Positions 29,001-37,307 of a DNA stretch of 64,000 nucleotides are shown here, one piece after another (positions within the stretch are counted from its first letter, which is position 1; each line of letters begins with the position of its first letter). Position numbers and translations under genes: made by a program. Source of the stretch: Sphingobacterium sp. R2 (lineage in GTDB: Bacteria > Bacteroidota > Bacteroidia > Sphingobacteriales > Sphingobacteriaceae); the NCBI RefSeq assembly GCF_040760075.1, contig NZ_CP142884.1:3410001-3474000 (forward strand). Direction: 5' to 3'. The notes under the pieces are model-generated. The model did not search any database and was not told the DNA's origin. It worked only from the letters and a program-made list of their open reading frames with translations.

Positions 29001-29411
29001 GCTTCGGTTAACTTGCGCTACAGATGGGGTGGACAATCATTTATGCAGACACTTTTTGAAAAGGTAGAAAATATTTCGGCAAGGGATGTCGCACTTAATC
29101 AGGATAAACGGGCATTGTACGACCGCTGGAAGCAACCGGGAGATGAGGCAAAATTCAAAGCGATTTCCAATACAGACCAGACACCCATTTCATCGCGGTT
29201 TGTTGCGGATAACAATATGCTCGTCGGTGAGGCATTTTCGGTTGGCTACGAGACTACTACCGCTGGTTGGTTAAGATCGATCCGCGCCTCTTCGGTAACT
29301 TTTAGGGCTTATATGAATGATATCTTTCATCTTTCGACCATAACAAATGAACGCGGAATAGATTATCCCTTCGCACGGTCAGTCTCATTTTCGGCTGGCA
29401 TTCGGTTTTAA
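26067..29411 (+). CDS. SusC-family TonB-dependent transporter with STN signalling domain
   Basis: 1114 residues from the ATG at 26067 (MNKNYLLKVMRITLFLLL), which begins a proper signal peptide; an upstream in-frame ATG at 26004 adds 21 residues without signal character. The order is signal peptide to about residue 33, STN domain (about 40-115), CarboxypepD_reg-like domain (about 128-210), plug starting at IKDVVVTGIYQRNKESFTGS with PLFILDGFE and AIYGSKAANGVVVVET, then barrel. The STN domain makes it a transducer for the adjacent FecR/sigma pair. Its SusD partner begins 18 nt later. Substrate unknown. Confidence 0.95.
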   Translation: MNKNYLLKVMRITLFLLLTGICAVSAKSYSQQITFKGRNVSLETVIQAIRQQTGYSIFSTKHALSSTVPLTIDVKNMELDHFLSIVTRNQPVTYQVEDRTISFFNSEKNNPKIQSAEIFTQQQRITGRVIHAESGERIERVTVQIKGTNRVTTTDAEGLFQLLATSLQDENLIILFRHLGMKPKEVVYSGQKFLDVKLEPAAATEIKDVVVTGIYQRNKESFTGSSSTYTAKELKMVGNQNVLQSLKTLDPSFAIVDNNQFGSDPNRLPDIEIRGKSSVIGITDEYSSNPNQPLFILDGFESTLAVIADLSMDRVESITLLKDAAASAIYGSKAANGVVVVETKRPIPGQLRINYTLNGSVSFADLTDYNLMNAEEKLQFELLSGFYGMLDDKGQIILGANPVSEANYLERLREVRRGVNTYWANEPLRTAVNQRHTLFAEGGDQSLRYSVSVNHGIVNGVMKASDRKTTNGNIRLLYRKGDLSFTNSLSIDHVVANKEVSPFSTFSRANPYHRKYDENGNLKMVLEDFSASRSGYDPIYSPFYDLNNLNINTQGSEGFTNNFEIEWRMLPELRARGRFGLRSLNLHDEIFRSPFNVEFVGTDQLQKGSYQENNGKNVNYDGDFSLTYGKLFADKHMLNAVLGARMEQATNKRSSYQVRGFIDDEFSNPNFALGYPEGQRADYTQSKRRGASFFMNMGYSYDKRYLLDATLRSDGSSVFGSERQLSTIWSLGLAWNAHNESFFNQFHWIDQLRLRATIGNPGNQNFDDYISMRVYRYNNENRNPFGASTIISNMGNSGLRWQTTLDRNLGLDLTTFKSRLRLNLDYFVKSTDPLLVLVSLPTSTGVNTVAKNMGAQVTHGFTIAGDYTLLRREQFNWRVNLNMRQLKAEYQNIGNQLNNFNEANKSRNLIRYYDGGSPSDLWAVRSLGIDPATGREVFLNKNDQQTFVHDYSDEVVVGNSDPDLEGILGTSFYYKGFSASVNLRYRWGGQSFMQTLFEKVENISARDVALNQDKRALYDRWKQPGDEAKFKAISNTDQTPISSRFVADNNMLVGEAFSVGYETTTAGWLRSIRASSVTFRAYMNDIFHLSTITNERGIDYPFARSVSFSAGIRF

Positions 29412-29429
29412 TAATTAAAGATCTAAAAA

Positions 29430-30902
29430 ATGAAAATACTAAAGTACATTATCCTGATTTCATGTCTCACCCTTGTAGCAAGCTCGTGCAGCAAATGGAT
29501 TGATGTCAAGCCTGCCGATAGGCTGGGAGAGGAACAGCTGTTTGTCAATCGGGCCGGCTTTATGAAAGCGATCAACGGCGTCTACGTCGAAATGGCCAGT
29601 ACGGATCTTTACGGACAGCATATGAGCACGGGAATTATAGACGTCCTGGCACAATATTACTACATCAATGGCTCTACACATGTGTTTGACAAGTATAACA
29701 ACTTTGTTTATACAGAAGCGAGTGTCAAATCTGGCTTCGAGCAGATTTGGAAAAAAGCCTATGAGCTTATCGCCAACTGCAACGTTATTCTGGACAAATG
29801 TGGGAATACTCCGACTGAGATCCTGCCGCAGCCCTACTTTGGAATCATCAAAGGCGAGGCACTGGCGTTGCGGGCGATGATCCACCTCGATATGCTCCGC
29901 TTGTTTGGGCCGATCTATTCCGAAGACAGCAAGTACAAGCCAGCATTACCCTACATCGACAAAATCAGTTATGACATCGCACCCTTACTTGGATCCGAAG
30001 AATTTACCGGCCATGTTGTTGCAGATCTTGAAGCAGCTCTTTTATTGTTGCAGGACAGTGATCCGATACGGACAGAAGGTGTGCGTAATCAAGGTAGCCC
30101 GACAGGAGAGAATGATCTCTATTATCGGCAGTATAGGCTCAATTACTATGCTGTAAAGGCATTATTGGCAAGAACATACCTTTGGATGGGCAATCGGACA
30201 GCAGCATTAAAATATGCCGAAGAGCTTTTGACCGAAGTACAATCGGCTGATAAAATGACTTTCCCCTTTGTCACCTTTGCAAGTGCTGTAAGTGTTGACA
30301 AGCCAGACCGGATGTTTTCGACCGAAGTGATGTTCTCCTTATACAATATTAATAGAAAGGAGATGTACAATAGATTATTTGATGTCAGCCTGCAATCAAA
30401 TAACAAACTTTCTTTTTCCAACGGCGATGTCAACGATACACGCGTAAGAGCCATTTATGATGATAACAATGATTTCCGTCGTCGGATTTGGCAAAGTGCT
30501 TCCAATGGTACGACCACCGCGACGACCAATATGAAATATGCCGATGTGATCGATGGGCCCGGGCGCTATATGATCCCGCTTATCAGACTGTCCGAGGTGT
30601 TGCTGATTGCGGCAGAATGTTCGCCCGAACTGGCCAAGGCGACGGCCTATTTCAACAGCCTGCGCACCGCACGCAACTGCGTTTCGCTTGCACCCGTCGA
30701 TCAGACGGCACTGAAAACCGAAATCACCAAAGAATTCAGACGTGAAATGTTGGGTGAAGGACAGCAGTTTTTTTATTATAAAAGGAATGCCATGCAGGCT
30801 TTACCCAATTCTTCCACACTCAATATCAGTCCCGAGAAGACCATGGTACTTACGAATTACACTGTTCCGCTACCGGACAGTGAAACCTCACAACGTTATT
30901 AA
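29430..30902 (+). CDS. SusD/RagB-family nutrient-binding lipoprotein
   Basis: 490 residues. The lipoprotein signal ends SSCSKW (Cys20). The N-terminus follows with the usual IDVKPADRLGEEQLF, then NGVYVEMASTDLYG; the helical body contains AYELIANCNVILDKCG and ALALRAMIHLDMLRLFGP, and the C-terminal RagB part contains IPLIRLSEVLLIAAEC and ITKEFRREMLGEGQQFFYYK. It is the surface partner of the SusC protein encoded 18 nt upstream, in one operon with the three genes that follow. Confidence 0.95.
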   Translation: MKILKYIILISCLTLVASSCSKWIDVKPADRLGEEQLFVNRAGFMKAINGVYVEMASTDLYGQHMSTGIIDVLAQYYYINGSTHVFDKYNNFVYTEASVKSGFEQIWKKAYELIANCNVILDKCGNTPTEILPQPYFGIIKGEALALRAMIHLDMLRLFGPIYSEDSKYKPALPYIDKISYDIAPLLGSEEFTGHVVADLEAALLLLQDSDPIRTEGVRNQGSPTGENDLYYRQYRLNYYAVKALLARTYLWMGNRTAALKYAEELLTEVQSADKMTFPFVTFASAVSVDKPDRMFSTEVMFSLYNINRKEMYNRLFDVSLQSNNKLSFSNGDVNDTRVRAIYDDNNDFRRRIWQSASNGTTTATTNMKYADVIDGPGRYMIPLIRLSEVLLIAAECSPELAKATAYFNSLRTARNCVSLAPVDQTALKTEITKEFRREMLGEGQQFFYYKRNAMQALPNSSTLNISPEKTMVLTNYTVPLPDSETSQRY

Positions 30903-30916
30903 TTAGGTATACAATT

Positions 30917-31771
30917 ATGAAAAGAACAACCTTTTATATCCTGTTTTTTCAGCTGTTTGTACTATTTACGGCCTGCAAAAAAGAAATCATGTCCTATGAA
31001 GGTAAGGAAGGCGTCTATTTCGCGATGCGCCATGGTACAAATGAGTATCTTCCAAATCTATGGCCCTATCAGCCCTTTACCGATATAGACTTTGTACGCA
31101 TGAGTGCCGACGAAATTGATTTTCCAGTTCAGGTGATGATCACAGGCCCTAGCAAGACGTATGATCGGATTTATCGGGTGGAGGTCAATCCAGACTCCAC
31201 TACCGCGATTTTGGGGCAGCATTACGAGGCTTTGAAGGACCAATATATTCTGCCTGCCGGTGCTGTTTCGGCGCAAGTCAGTGTGCGGCTTAAGCGCACA
31301 GCCGATCTCGAAGAAAAACCCGTAACCCTGGGCTTAAAACTTGTAGCCACCAAAGACTTTGCACTTTCCTTCCCCGAATGGCATTCTATCCCATCTTTAA
31401 ATTCAGGTACTGTGGTGCCACAATTTGATGCTACACTGCATTCTTTGCATATCAATGATGTAATGGTGCAGCCCGCTGTCTGGTCCGGTTCCTTGCAAGC
31501 CGGAAATAGGGAGTCAGGATTGTTCGGTGTTTTCTCCAGGCGTAAAATGGAATTTTTGGCGGAATATTTAGGACTCAAATATGAAGACTTTGGCACCGCG
31601 GAGACTATGCCAATGGCCAGGATGATGCTTATCGCCAGCGATGCGACAAAGGTTCTGGTTAACCGCTATAATGAAGGAAAGCCTGTCCTCGAAGATGATG
31701 GCCGGTTGATGTGGATGGGCACGGTACCCTGGACCTCATATTTGGGCGTTCCGTGGGTCCCGGGCGGATAA
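30917..31771 (+). CDS. DUF4843-type lipoprotein
   Basis: 284 residues. Lipobox TAC in LFTACKKEI (Cys17 region). The opening MSYEGKEGVYF and the immunoglobulin-like repeat VEVNPDSTTAILGQHYE fit DUF4843, a family almost always found next to SusCD pairs together with PKD-like and TlpA-like proteins. It starts 14 nt after susD. It is presumably an accessory surface lipoprotein of the transporter; molecular role unknown. Confidence 0.8.
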   Translation: MKRTTFYILFFQLFVLFTACKKEIMSYEGKEGVYFAMRHGTNEYLPNLWPYQPFTDIDFVRMSADEIDFPVQVMITGPSKTYDRIYRVEVNPDSTTAILGQHYEALKDQYILPAGAVSAQVSVRLKRTADLEEKPVTLGLKLVATKDFALSFPEWHSIPSLNSGTVVPQFDATLHSLHINDVMVQPAVWSGSLQAGNRESGLFGVFSRRKMEFLAEYLGLKYEDFGTAETMPMARMMLIASDATKVLVNRYNEGKPVLEDDGRLMWMGTVPWTSYLGVPWVPGG

Positions 31772-31823
31772 GATAAAATCAAAAGAAGAGCAAAATCAGT
31801 AGGAATAAACAAGTTATTTTGAA

Positions 31824-33365
31824 ATGAAAACCTATCAGTTAATCATGGGCGCAGTCTTCCTATTTATCCTAGGAGCCTGCAGCAAAGACCTTGGTAATTA
31901 CGATTACCAGGAAATAAACGAATTGACCATCAAAGATATCAACGAAGAATATACTTTACGGACGGGACTTGATACCTTAAGTATAACCCCTAACATTACG
32001 GCTTCTATGGACGGCAATGATCTCACCCGTTATACGTATAATTGGATTCTCAGAATTGACAATAAAGTTTTTGATACCCTCAGCAACGTAAAAGATATCA
32101 ACTATCCAGTTCTATTAGCGCCAGGGGAATATGCTATTTTTTACCGGGTGCTTGACAAAATGACCGGTGTCTCCTGGGCAAGCAATGTCAAGCTCAAGGT
32201 CGTCTCACCTTATTCCAGAGGAATTTTAATCATGGGAGAGGACCCTGAAGGCTATGCTGAGGCAGAAATGCTGTCCATGCAGAGCGATACCGTCCATGTC
32301 AGGCACGTGCTATCCAGATCAGGCTTGCCACGTCTTCGCGGACCACTGGGGATGGTACATACCGGCGGCTCGAGTGCATATGTCAGATTGTGGGCGATGA
32401 CACGTGAAGGGTCATATTTTTTAGACCGGGCATCCATGACTGCTACCTCAGACAATCATCTGGGACGTTACGTATTTATGTCCGATCATATCGATCCCGA
32501 AACGCTAAATCCCGTCGTTATTGCACCGCAGATACGGACAGCTACTGGTGATATCGGTAGTACCCTTTATCGTGCCTTGGTAACCCAGCGCGGCGATGTT
32601 TTTGCAAACATACCCCTATTGATGGCGGGTGACTTTTACAACAATCCTGTGAATAGGGTAGCGGCCGCCCCGGAAGAATTGATTCCCGCGGCGCCCTATT
32701 TACTATACCCTATCAATAGTATGAACAATGTCATGTGGTATGACACCCGTTATCAGCGCTTCCTAAATTATACCAGTATCGGATTGTCAACGACCTCCAC
32801 GGTACTTGCAGATAAAGACGGTGAAGCATTCCCCTGGAATCAACCCGTGGGCCGTACACTGGTGTATGCTGAAAATACCCGGAACACTGATGGAGGCTCC
32901 AATAATGGTAATTCATTTGCCTTGATGAAAGACAAAGATAACAGTTACCATATCTACAAGTTTTATGCAAATGGAACGAATCCGGCAAAACGGAATGCGT
33001 ATACAGTCAAATCCATTGCGACGGATTTTGATAAAGCAGAAGGATATGCCTTTTCATCCAATCGCAGTATTATATGCTATTTTGTGGGCAGCAAGCTCTA
33101 TGCCTATGATTATAATCCCGGTTTCGAAAAGATTTATACTTTTCCAGAACTAGGAACAGATGCGATTACCATGATTAAGTTTGATACCCAGATCGACCAT
33201 TTGACCAATAGTCTCTATATCGCCAGCTACAAGGATCAAAAAGGTATTCTTCGTCGCTTTAAAGTGGGCAATAACCCAAATATCGTTGAATTGCAGTTGC
33301 AGGACAATAGCACTTGGACGGATCTCATCAAAATACAATCGATTAATTGGCGTGCAGTCAATTAA
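31824..33365 (+). CDS. PKD-like family lipoprotein
   Basis: 513 residues. The signal peptide ends in lipobox LGACSKD (Cys20 region). The N-terminal part has two immunoglobulin/PKD-like units (about 25-135, including YTYNWILRIDNKVFDTL). The remainder is probably a beta-propeller-like body with SPYSRGILIMGEDPEGYAEA near 135. Such proteins are regular partners of DUF4843 lipoproteins in SusCD operons. It is likely a surface ligand-binding accessory protein. Confidence 0.75.
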   Translation: MKTYQLIMGAVFLFILGACSKDLGNYDYQEINELTIKDINEEYTLRTGLDTLSITPNITASMDGNDLTRYTYNWILRIDNKVFDTLSNVKDINYPVLLAPGEYAIFYRVLDKMTGVSWASNVKLKVVSPYSRGILIMGEDPEGYAEAEMLSMQSDTVHVRHVLSRSGLPRLRGPLGMVHTGGSSAYVRLWAMTREGSYFLDRASMTATSDNHLGRYVFMSDHIDPETLNPVVIAPQIRTATGDIGSTLYRALVTQRGDVFANIPLLMAGDFYNNPVNRVAAAPEELIPAAPYLLYPINSMNNVMWYDTRYQRFLNYTSIGLSTTSTVLADKDGEAFPWNQPVGRTLVYAENTRNTDGGSNNGNSFALMKDKDNSYHIYKFYANGTNPAKRNAYTVKSIATDFDKAEGYAFSSNRSIICYFVGSKLYAYDYNPGFEKIYTFPELGTDAITMIKFDTQIDHLTNSLYIASYKDQKGILRRFKVGNNPNIVELQLQDNSTWTDLIKIQSINWRAVN

Positions 33366-33387
33366 AAACTATTTAAATACAAGAAAA

Positions 33388-34497
33388 ATGAAAATAATTA
33401 TCACAGCAGTTGCTCTGCTATTAGGAGCCTATTCCGCATTCTCGCAAAGTAGTCAGTTTAGGGTTAAAGGAAAAATAGGGAAAGCCAACAATGGAAAGTA
33501 TGTCAAACTATATTACCAACGCGACACGGTAAAAGTCGTCGATAGTGTGCTGGTAACAGGTGGTACCTTTGTCCTACGTGGCCAATTGACCGATCCCACG
33601 CTAGGTCATTTATCTATGGACAATATGGAATCCGGCGATCGTATCGATCTTTTCCTTGCGGGGGGGACAGTCCATGTCGAAACAAAAGATTCGTTGAGTT
33701 ATGCGCGAATATATGGTACAGCATTCACTGAAGCACACGAAAAGCTGGCCCAGAAATTAAGACCTGCCGACCGCAAAGTGATCGATGGATTTGTGCGTTT
33801 TAAAAATATGCCTGAGGGCGAGGAAAAAAAAGCGTATGTTACCGAGCTTCTCGCGGGCTTGGACCAATACACACGATTTAAGCGGGAAGTGGTTCATCAG
33901 TTTGTTGTAGAAAATCCCGGATCCTATGTTTCCTTATACCATTTAAATCAAGTAGCAGGTGGCAATGTTAATTATGAGACAACCTATCCTTATTACGACA
34001 AACTTAGTACTGAGGTGAAAAATAGTGCCTTGGGCAAGCATCTTGGCGACCGCCTGTCGGCGGCCAAAGGAATCCTGACAGGGCAGCTTTATAAAGATTT
34101 TGTATCGACAACACCAGACGGCCAGGAGCTGAGTCTGAAAGAGGTGATCGTTAAAAACAAGTATACCTTGCTAGACTTTTGGGCCAGCTGGTGTGGGCCT
34201 TGCCGAAAAGAAAATCCGCATGTTGTGGATACCTATGAAGCATTTAAAAAGCAAGGATTTACCGTGCTGAGTGTTTCGCTTGACGATGACAAGACACGAT
34301 GGACGGAGGCGATTAACAAGGATGGCATGCCCTGGTACCATGTTTCCAGCCTCAAAGGTTGGAAAGAGCCAGCGGCAGCACTCTATGGCGTTCGGGCTAT
34401 TCCCCAAAATGTGCTAATTGACAGCCAGGGGAAGATTGTAGCAACAAACCTACGGGGTGAAACACTTTTCAATAAAGTACAAAGTCTTTTAAAATAA
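33388..34497 (+). CDS. TlpA-like thiol-disulfide oxidoreductase with N-terminal DUF4369-like domain
   Basis: 369 residues from the ATG at 33388, which gives a clear signal peptide ending AFSQ; an in-frame ATG 102 nt upstream lies inside the previous gene and is rejected. The N-terminal beta domain (about 22-110) has FRVKGKIGKANNGKYVKLYY. The C-terminal thioredoxin fold (about 235-369) carries the CxxC site in FWASWCGPCRKENP and the cis-Pro loop AIPQNVLID. It is periplasmic or membrane-associated and probably reduces disulfides in cargo of the SusCD system. It is the last gene of the operon, followed by a terminator. Confidence 0.9.
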   Translation: MKIIITAVALLLGAYSAFSQSSQFRVKGKIGKANNGKYVKLYYQRDTVKVVDSVLVTGGTFVLRGQLTDPTLGHLSMDNMESGDRIDLFLAGGTVHVETKDSLSYARIYGTAFTEAHEKLAQKLRPADRKVIDGFVRFKNMPEGEEKKAYVTELLAGLDQYTRFKREVVHQFVVENPGSYVSLYHLNQVAGGNVNYETTYPYYDKLSTEVKNSALGKHLGDRLSAAKGILTGQLYKDFVSTTPDGQELSLKEVIVKNKYTLLDFWASWCGPCRKENPHVVDTYEAFKKQGFTVLSVSLDDDKTRWTEAINKDGMPWYHVSSLKGWKEPAAALYGVRAIPQNVLIDSQGKIVATNLRGETLFNKVQSLLK

Positions 34498-34550
34498 CCT
34501 GTCAATAGGCAGTTTTCTGGTGTGTATTTATCTGACAGAAAATTAAACAA

Positions 34551-34590
34551 AGAGCTTCCTTTCGGTTAGACGGAAGGAAGCTCTTTTTCT
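34551..34590 (+). terminator. Rho-independent terminator of the second SusCD operon
   Basis: The stem AGAGCTTCCTT / AAGGAAGCTCT (11 bp, extended by three inner pairs) is followed by TTTTTCTT. It begins about 54 nt after the TlpA stop. Confidence 0.88.
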
Positions 34591-34790
34591 TATATCCTGT
34601 AATCTCCCCTAAAAATAGCTACGATTATTAAAGTAGCTTTATAAATTTAGTCCAAATGCTCTACTTCTAAATGCTCCAGTTTTTTTTCAAACTTTTTTCT
34701 TACTGATATAGGAAGTGTTCTATGTTTAAATTATTGATAATGAGATGAACTACCTTATATTGATGATTTAGTACCTTATTAATTTAATAT

Positions 34791-35690
34791 ATGATTTCAA
34801 TTTTTAGATATTTGCAAATGGCTCTATTGATAACTTTGGATAATGTCTATAAATTGTACAATCTTGATTCTTCAAAAAAGACGGAAGGAATAGTTATTCT
34901 CAATCAGCAAAATGATCCTAAAAAGGAATATACAAATAATAGCCGTCTATTTGATGGTTTATTGTTAGGATTTCTGATACAAGGATCCATGAAAGCACAG
35001 ATTCATTTTTTAGAATATGAAATGAGCGCAGGGGATATTGCTGTTTTACAGCCGCAATTGATGATGGATACAAAATCATTGAGTGACGATGCCCAAATTG
35101 TAACCATTGGTCTTTCGTTAGATTTTATTACAGCATTTCCAATTTTACGTGAGTTTGTAATGAACAACCAAATGAGATGGCAGCCAGTTATCAGACTTCA
35201 ACCTGAAGAGATTAAGTTGCAAAATGATTTATTGACGCTTATACAAAATTTCTATAATAAAAAACCTAGCCATAATAAAACGGAAATGCTTCGACATCTT
35301 GTTATGGTTCTCATAAGTATGATTTCTGAAGTATATTCTTCTTTACCGAGTAACAAAAGCTTGGTTAAAAACCGCACACATGAGATTATAGACGATTTTT
35401 ATCTACTCATTTCAAAACATGCAAACCAACAAAGAAGCGTTGCGTTTTATGCTAATAAGCTACATTTAACACCACAATATCTTTCCACCTTCCTGAAACA
35501 GAGAACTGGAAAATCTGTATTACAGTGGATTGATCATATCACCATTCTACATGCTAAAACACTACTGAAATCTTCTAATTTATCAATTAAAGAAATTAGC
35601 AGCGAGCTTCATTTTGAAGAAACGAGTGTCTTTTGCCGATACTTTAAAAGAATAGTGGGGGTGTCGCCAAAAACCTATAGAAACGAATAA
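34791..35690 (+). CDS. AraC-family transcriptional regulator
   Basis: 299 residues. The N-terminal half is a cupin-like sensor (FLEYEMSAGDIAVLQPQ, about 80). The C-terminal double HTH is complete (about 205-299): VAFYANKLHLTPQYLSTFLK, LLKSSNLSIKEISSELHFEE and YFKRIVGVSPKTYRNE. It may start at the ATG used here or at the one nine codons later. The Tet-type exporter gene follows 114 nt downstream on the same strand, so this protein may control it. Confidence 0.9.
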   Translation: MISIFRYLQMALLITLDNVYKLYNLDSSKKTEGIVILNQQNDPKKEYTNNSRLFDGLLLGFLIQGSMKAQIHFLEYEMSAGDIAVLQPQLMMDTKSLSDDAQIVTIGLSLDFITAFPILREFVMNNQMRWQPVIRLQPEEIKLQNDLLTLIQNFYNKKPSHNKTEMLRHLVMVLISMISEVYSSLPSNKSLVKNRTHEIIDDFYLLISKHANQQRSVAFYANKLHLTPQYLSTFLKQRTGKSVLQWIDHITILHAKTLLKSSNLSIKEISSELHFEETSVFCRYFKRIVGVSPKTYRNE

Positions 35691-35804
35691 TAATTTATGT
35701 CCTTTTTATCTGAACTATTTACAGCATATGATTAGCTTTCAGATTGTACGTAAACACCATTAAATTGTCAATACCTGCTATTTATCGCTGTTTAATTTTA
35801 CAGG

Positions 35805-37019
35805 ATGAAAAAAACAGGTAAAAAAGCAGCTATTGGATTTATTTTTATAACGTTGTTGATTGATATTACAGGTTGGGGAATTATACTTCCCGTAGTTCCT
35901 AAACTCATTGGAGAACTTATCAATAATGACCTAAGTGAAGCTGCGAGATATGGAGGTTGGCTTGGTTTTGCGTATGCCATTACGCAATTTATATTTGCAC
36001 CTATAGTGGGTAATCTTAGTGATAAGTATGGGAGACGCCCAATTATTTTAATTTCTCTTTTTGGATTTGCTATTGATTACGTACTCTTAGCACTAGCGCC
36101 TTCTATTGGGTGGTTGTTTTTTGGAAGAATCATTGCCGGTCTTACTGGGGCTAGTATTTCAACAGCTAGTGCATATATAGCTGACATATCGACCGATGAA
36201 GACAGAACTAAAAATTTCGGCTTAATCGGCGCAGCTTTTGGATTAGGGTTTATTATAGGTCCTGTAATAGGTGGTTTGCTTGGCCATTATGGCGCGAGAG
36301 TTCCTTTTTATTTCGCTGCTATATTATGCATGGTCAATTTTCTTTACGGCCTGCTTATACTACCGGAAAGTTTAGAAAGGGATAAACGTCGGTCATTTAG
36401 CTGGAAACGTGCAACCCCCATTGGAACAGTTAATTTTTTGAGAAAACAGTCAAAAATATCAAATCTCGTCATCGCTTTAATTTTGGTCTATGTTGCCCTC
36501 CACGCTGTACAAAGCAATTGGCATTTTTTTACTATGTATAAATTTAATTGGACGGAAAGAACTGTAGGTCTATCGCTTGGTTTGCTTGGCTTATTGCTTG
36601 GCTTAGTACAAGGCATTCTAATGAGGTGGACAACGCCAAAATTAGGGGAACATAAAAGTGTATATTTTGGGTTGCTATTTTATGCATTAGGTTTAATGCT
36701 TTTTGCATTTACTAATCAAGAGTGGATGATGTTTGTTTTTCTCGTTCCTTATTCCTTAGGTGGAATCTGCGGACCGGCACTTCAATCAATAATCAGTAAA
36801 AATGTTCCTGCAAATGAACAAGGTGAACTGCAGGGGGCATTATCAAGTTTAGTGAGTGTTACGGCTATTTTGGGTCCTCCAATTATGACAAACTTATTTT
36901 ATTATTTCACTCACGATAAAGCACCATTTCAATTTTCAGGAGCTCCGTTTTTTCTAGCATCCATTTTAATGTTTATTAGTGCAATTATCATATATTTTGC
37001 TTTTCGACAAAAACGTTAA
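35805..37019 (+). CDS. TetA-like MFS drug exporter
   Basis: 404 residues, about 12 transmembrane helices. MFS motif A is present (GNLSDKYGRRPIIL), as are the helix-1 segment GWGIILPVVPKLIGEL and motif C (GLGFIIGPVIGGLLG), all typical of the TCR/Tet class of drug:H+ antiporters. It is in the inner membrane. An AraC regulator lies just upstream. Tetracycline itself as substrate is not proven; many chromosomal homologues export other compounds. Confidence 0.87.
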   Translation: MKKTGKKAAIGFIFITLLIDITGWGIILPVVPKLIGELINNDLSEAARYGGWLGFAYAITQFIFAPIVGNLSDKYGRRPIILISLFGFAIDYVLLALAPSIGWLFFGRIIAGLTGASISTASAYIADISTDEDRTKNFGLIGAAFGLGFIIGPVIGGLLGHYGARVPFYFAAILCMVNFLYGLLILPESLERDKRRSFSWKRATPIGTVNFLRKQSKISNLVIALILVYVALHAVQSNWHFFTMYKFNWTERTVGLSLGLLGLLLGLVQGILMRWTTPKLGEHKSVYFGLLFYALGLMLFAFTNQEWMMFVFLVPYSLGGICGPALQSIISKNVPANEQGELQGALSSLVSVTAILGPPIMTNLFYYFTHDKAPFQFSGAPFFLASILMFISAIIIYFAFRQKR

Positions 37020-37154
37020 AAAGACGCTAAAGATTAAATGCCTCACCCTTCAAATAGCTGAGTCTATTTTCGTTCATAGCTTCTGTTTTGTGATAAACAG
37101 AAAAGCCACCACCTTGTTTAAGCTGACATCGTAATATAAAATATTATGCTGACA

Positions 37155-37307
37155 ATGAATGTGATAAAAATTAAACCATTGTGCCTTCTTGGTTGTTTGC
37201 TAATAATATTAGTATTTTTGAATGCGTCAACTGCCAAAAATCAAAAGGCACAATGCAGTGCTTTTGGTACAATTGAAAAACATGGAAAGGAGTATAATAC
37301 ATTGTGA
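37155..37307 (+). CDS. Candidate 50-residue exported peptide overlapping the dinB start
   Basis: The frame begins with a good signal-peptide-like segment (MNVIKIKPLCLLGCLLIILV, then FLNASTA) and a short polar tail with one cysteine. It overlaps the first 26 nt of dinB. No Shine-Dalgarno site is seen and no family is recognised. The arms of an 11-bp inverted repeat (37177-37187 and 37245-37255) lie inside it, which could instead mean that the region is regulatory. Confidence 0.3.
   Translation: MNVIKIKPLCLLGCLLIILVFLNASTAKNQKAQCSAFGTIEKHGKEYNTL
37177..37255. repeat. Inverted repeat upstream of dinB
   Basis: CATTGTGCCTT (37177-37187) and AAGGCACAATG (37245-37255) are exact reverse complements, 57 nt apart, ending 27 nt before the dinB start. 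It may form a long stem-loop in the leader or be a pair of binding sites. Confidence 0.55.

Noticed and set aside
37081..37102. Hairpin TTCTGTTT / AAACAGAA after the Tet-type exporter
   Set aside because: The stem is followed by AAGCCACC rather than T residues, so it is not a convincing terminator.
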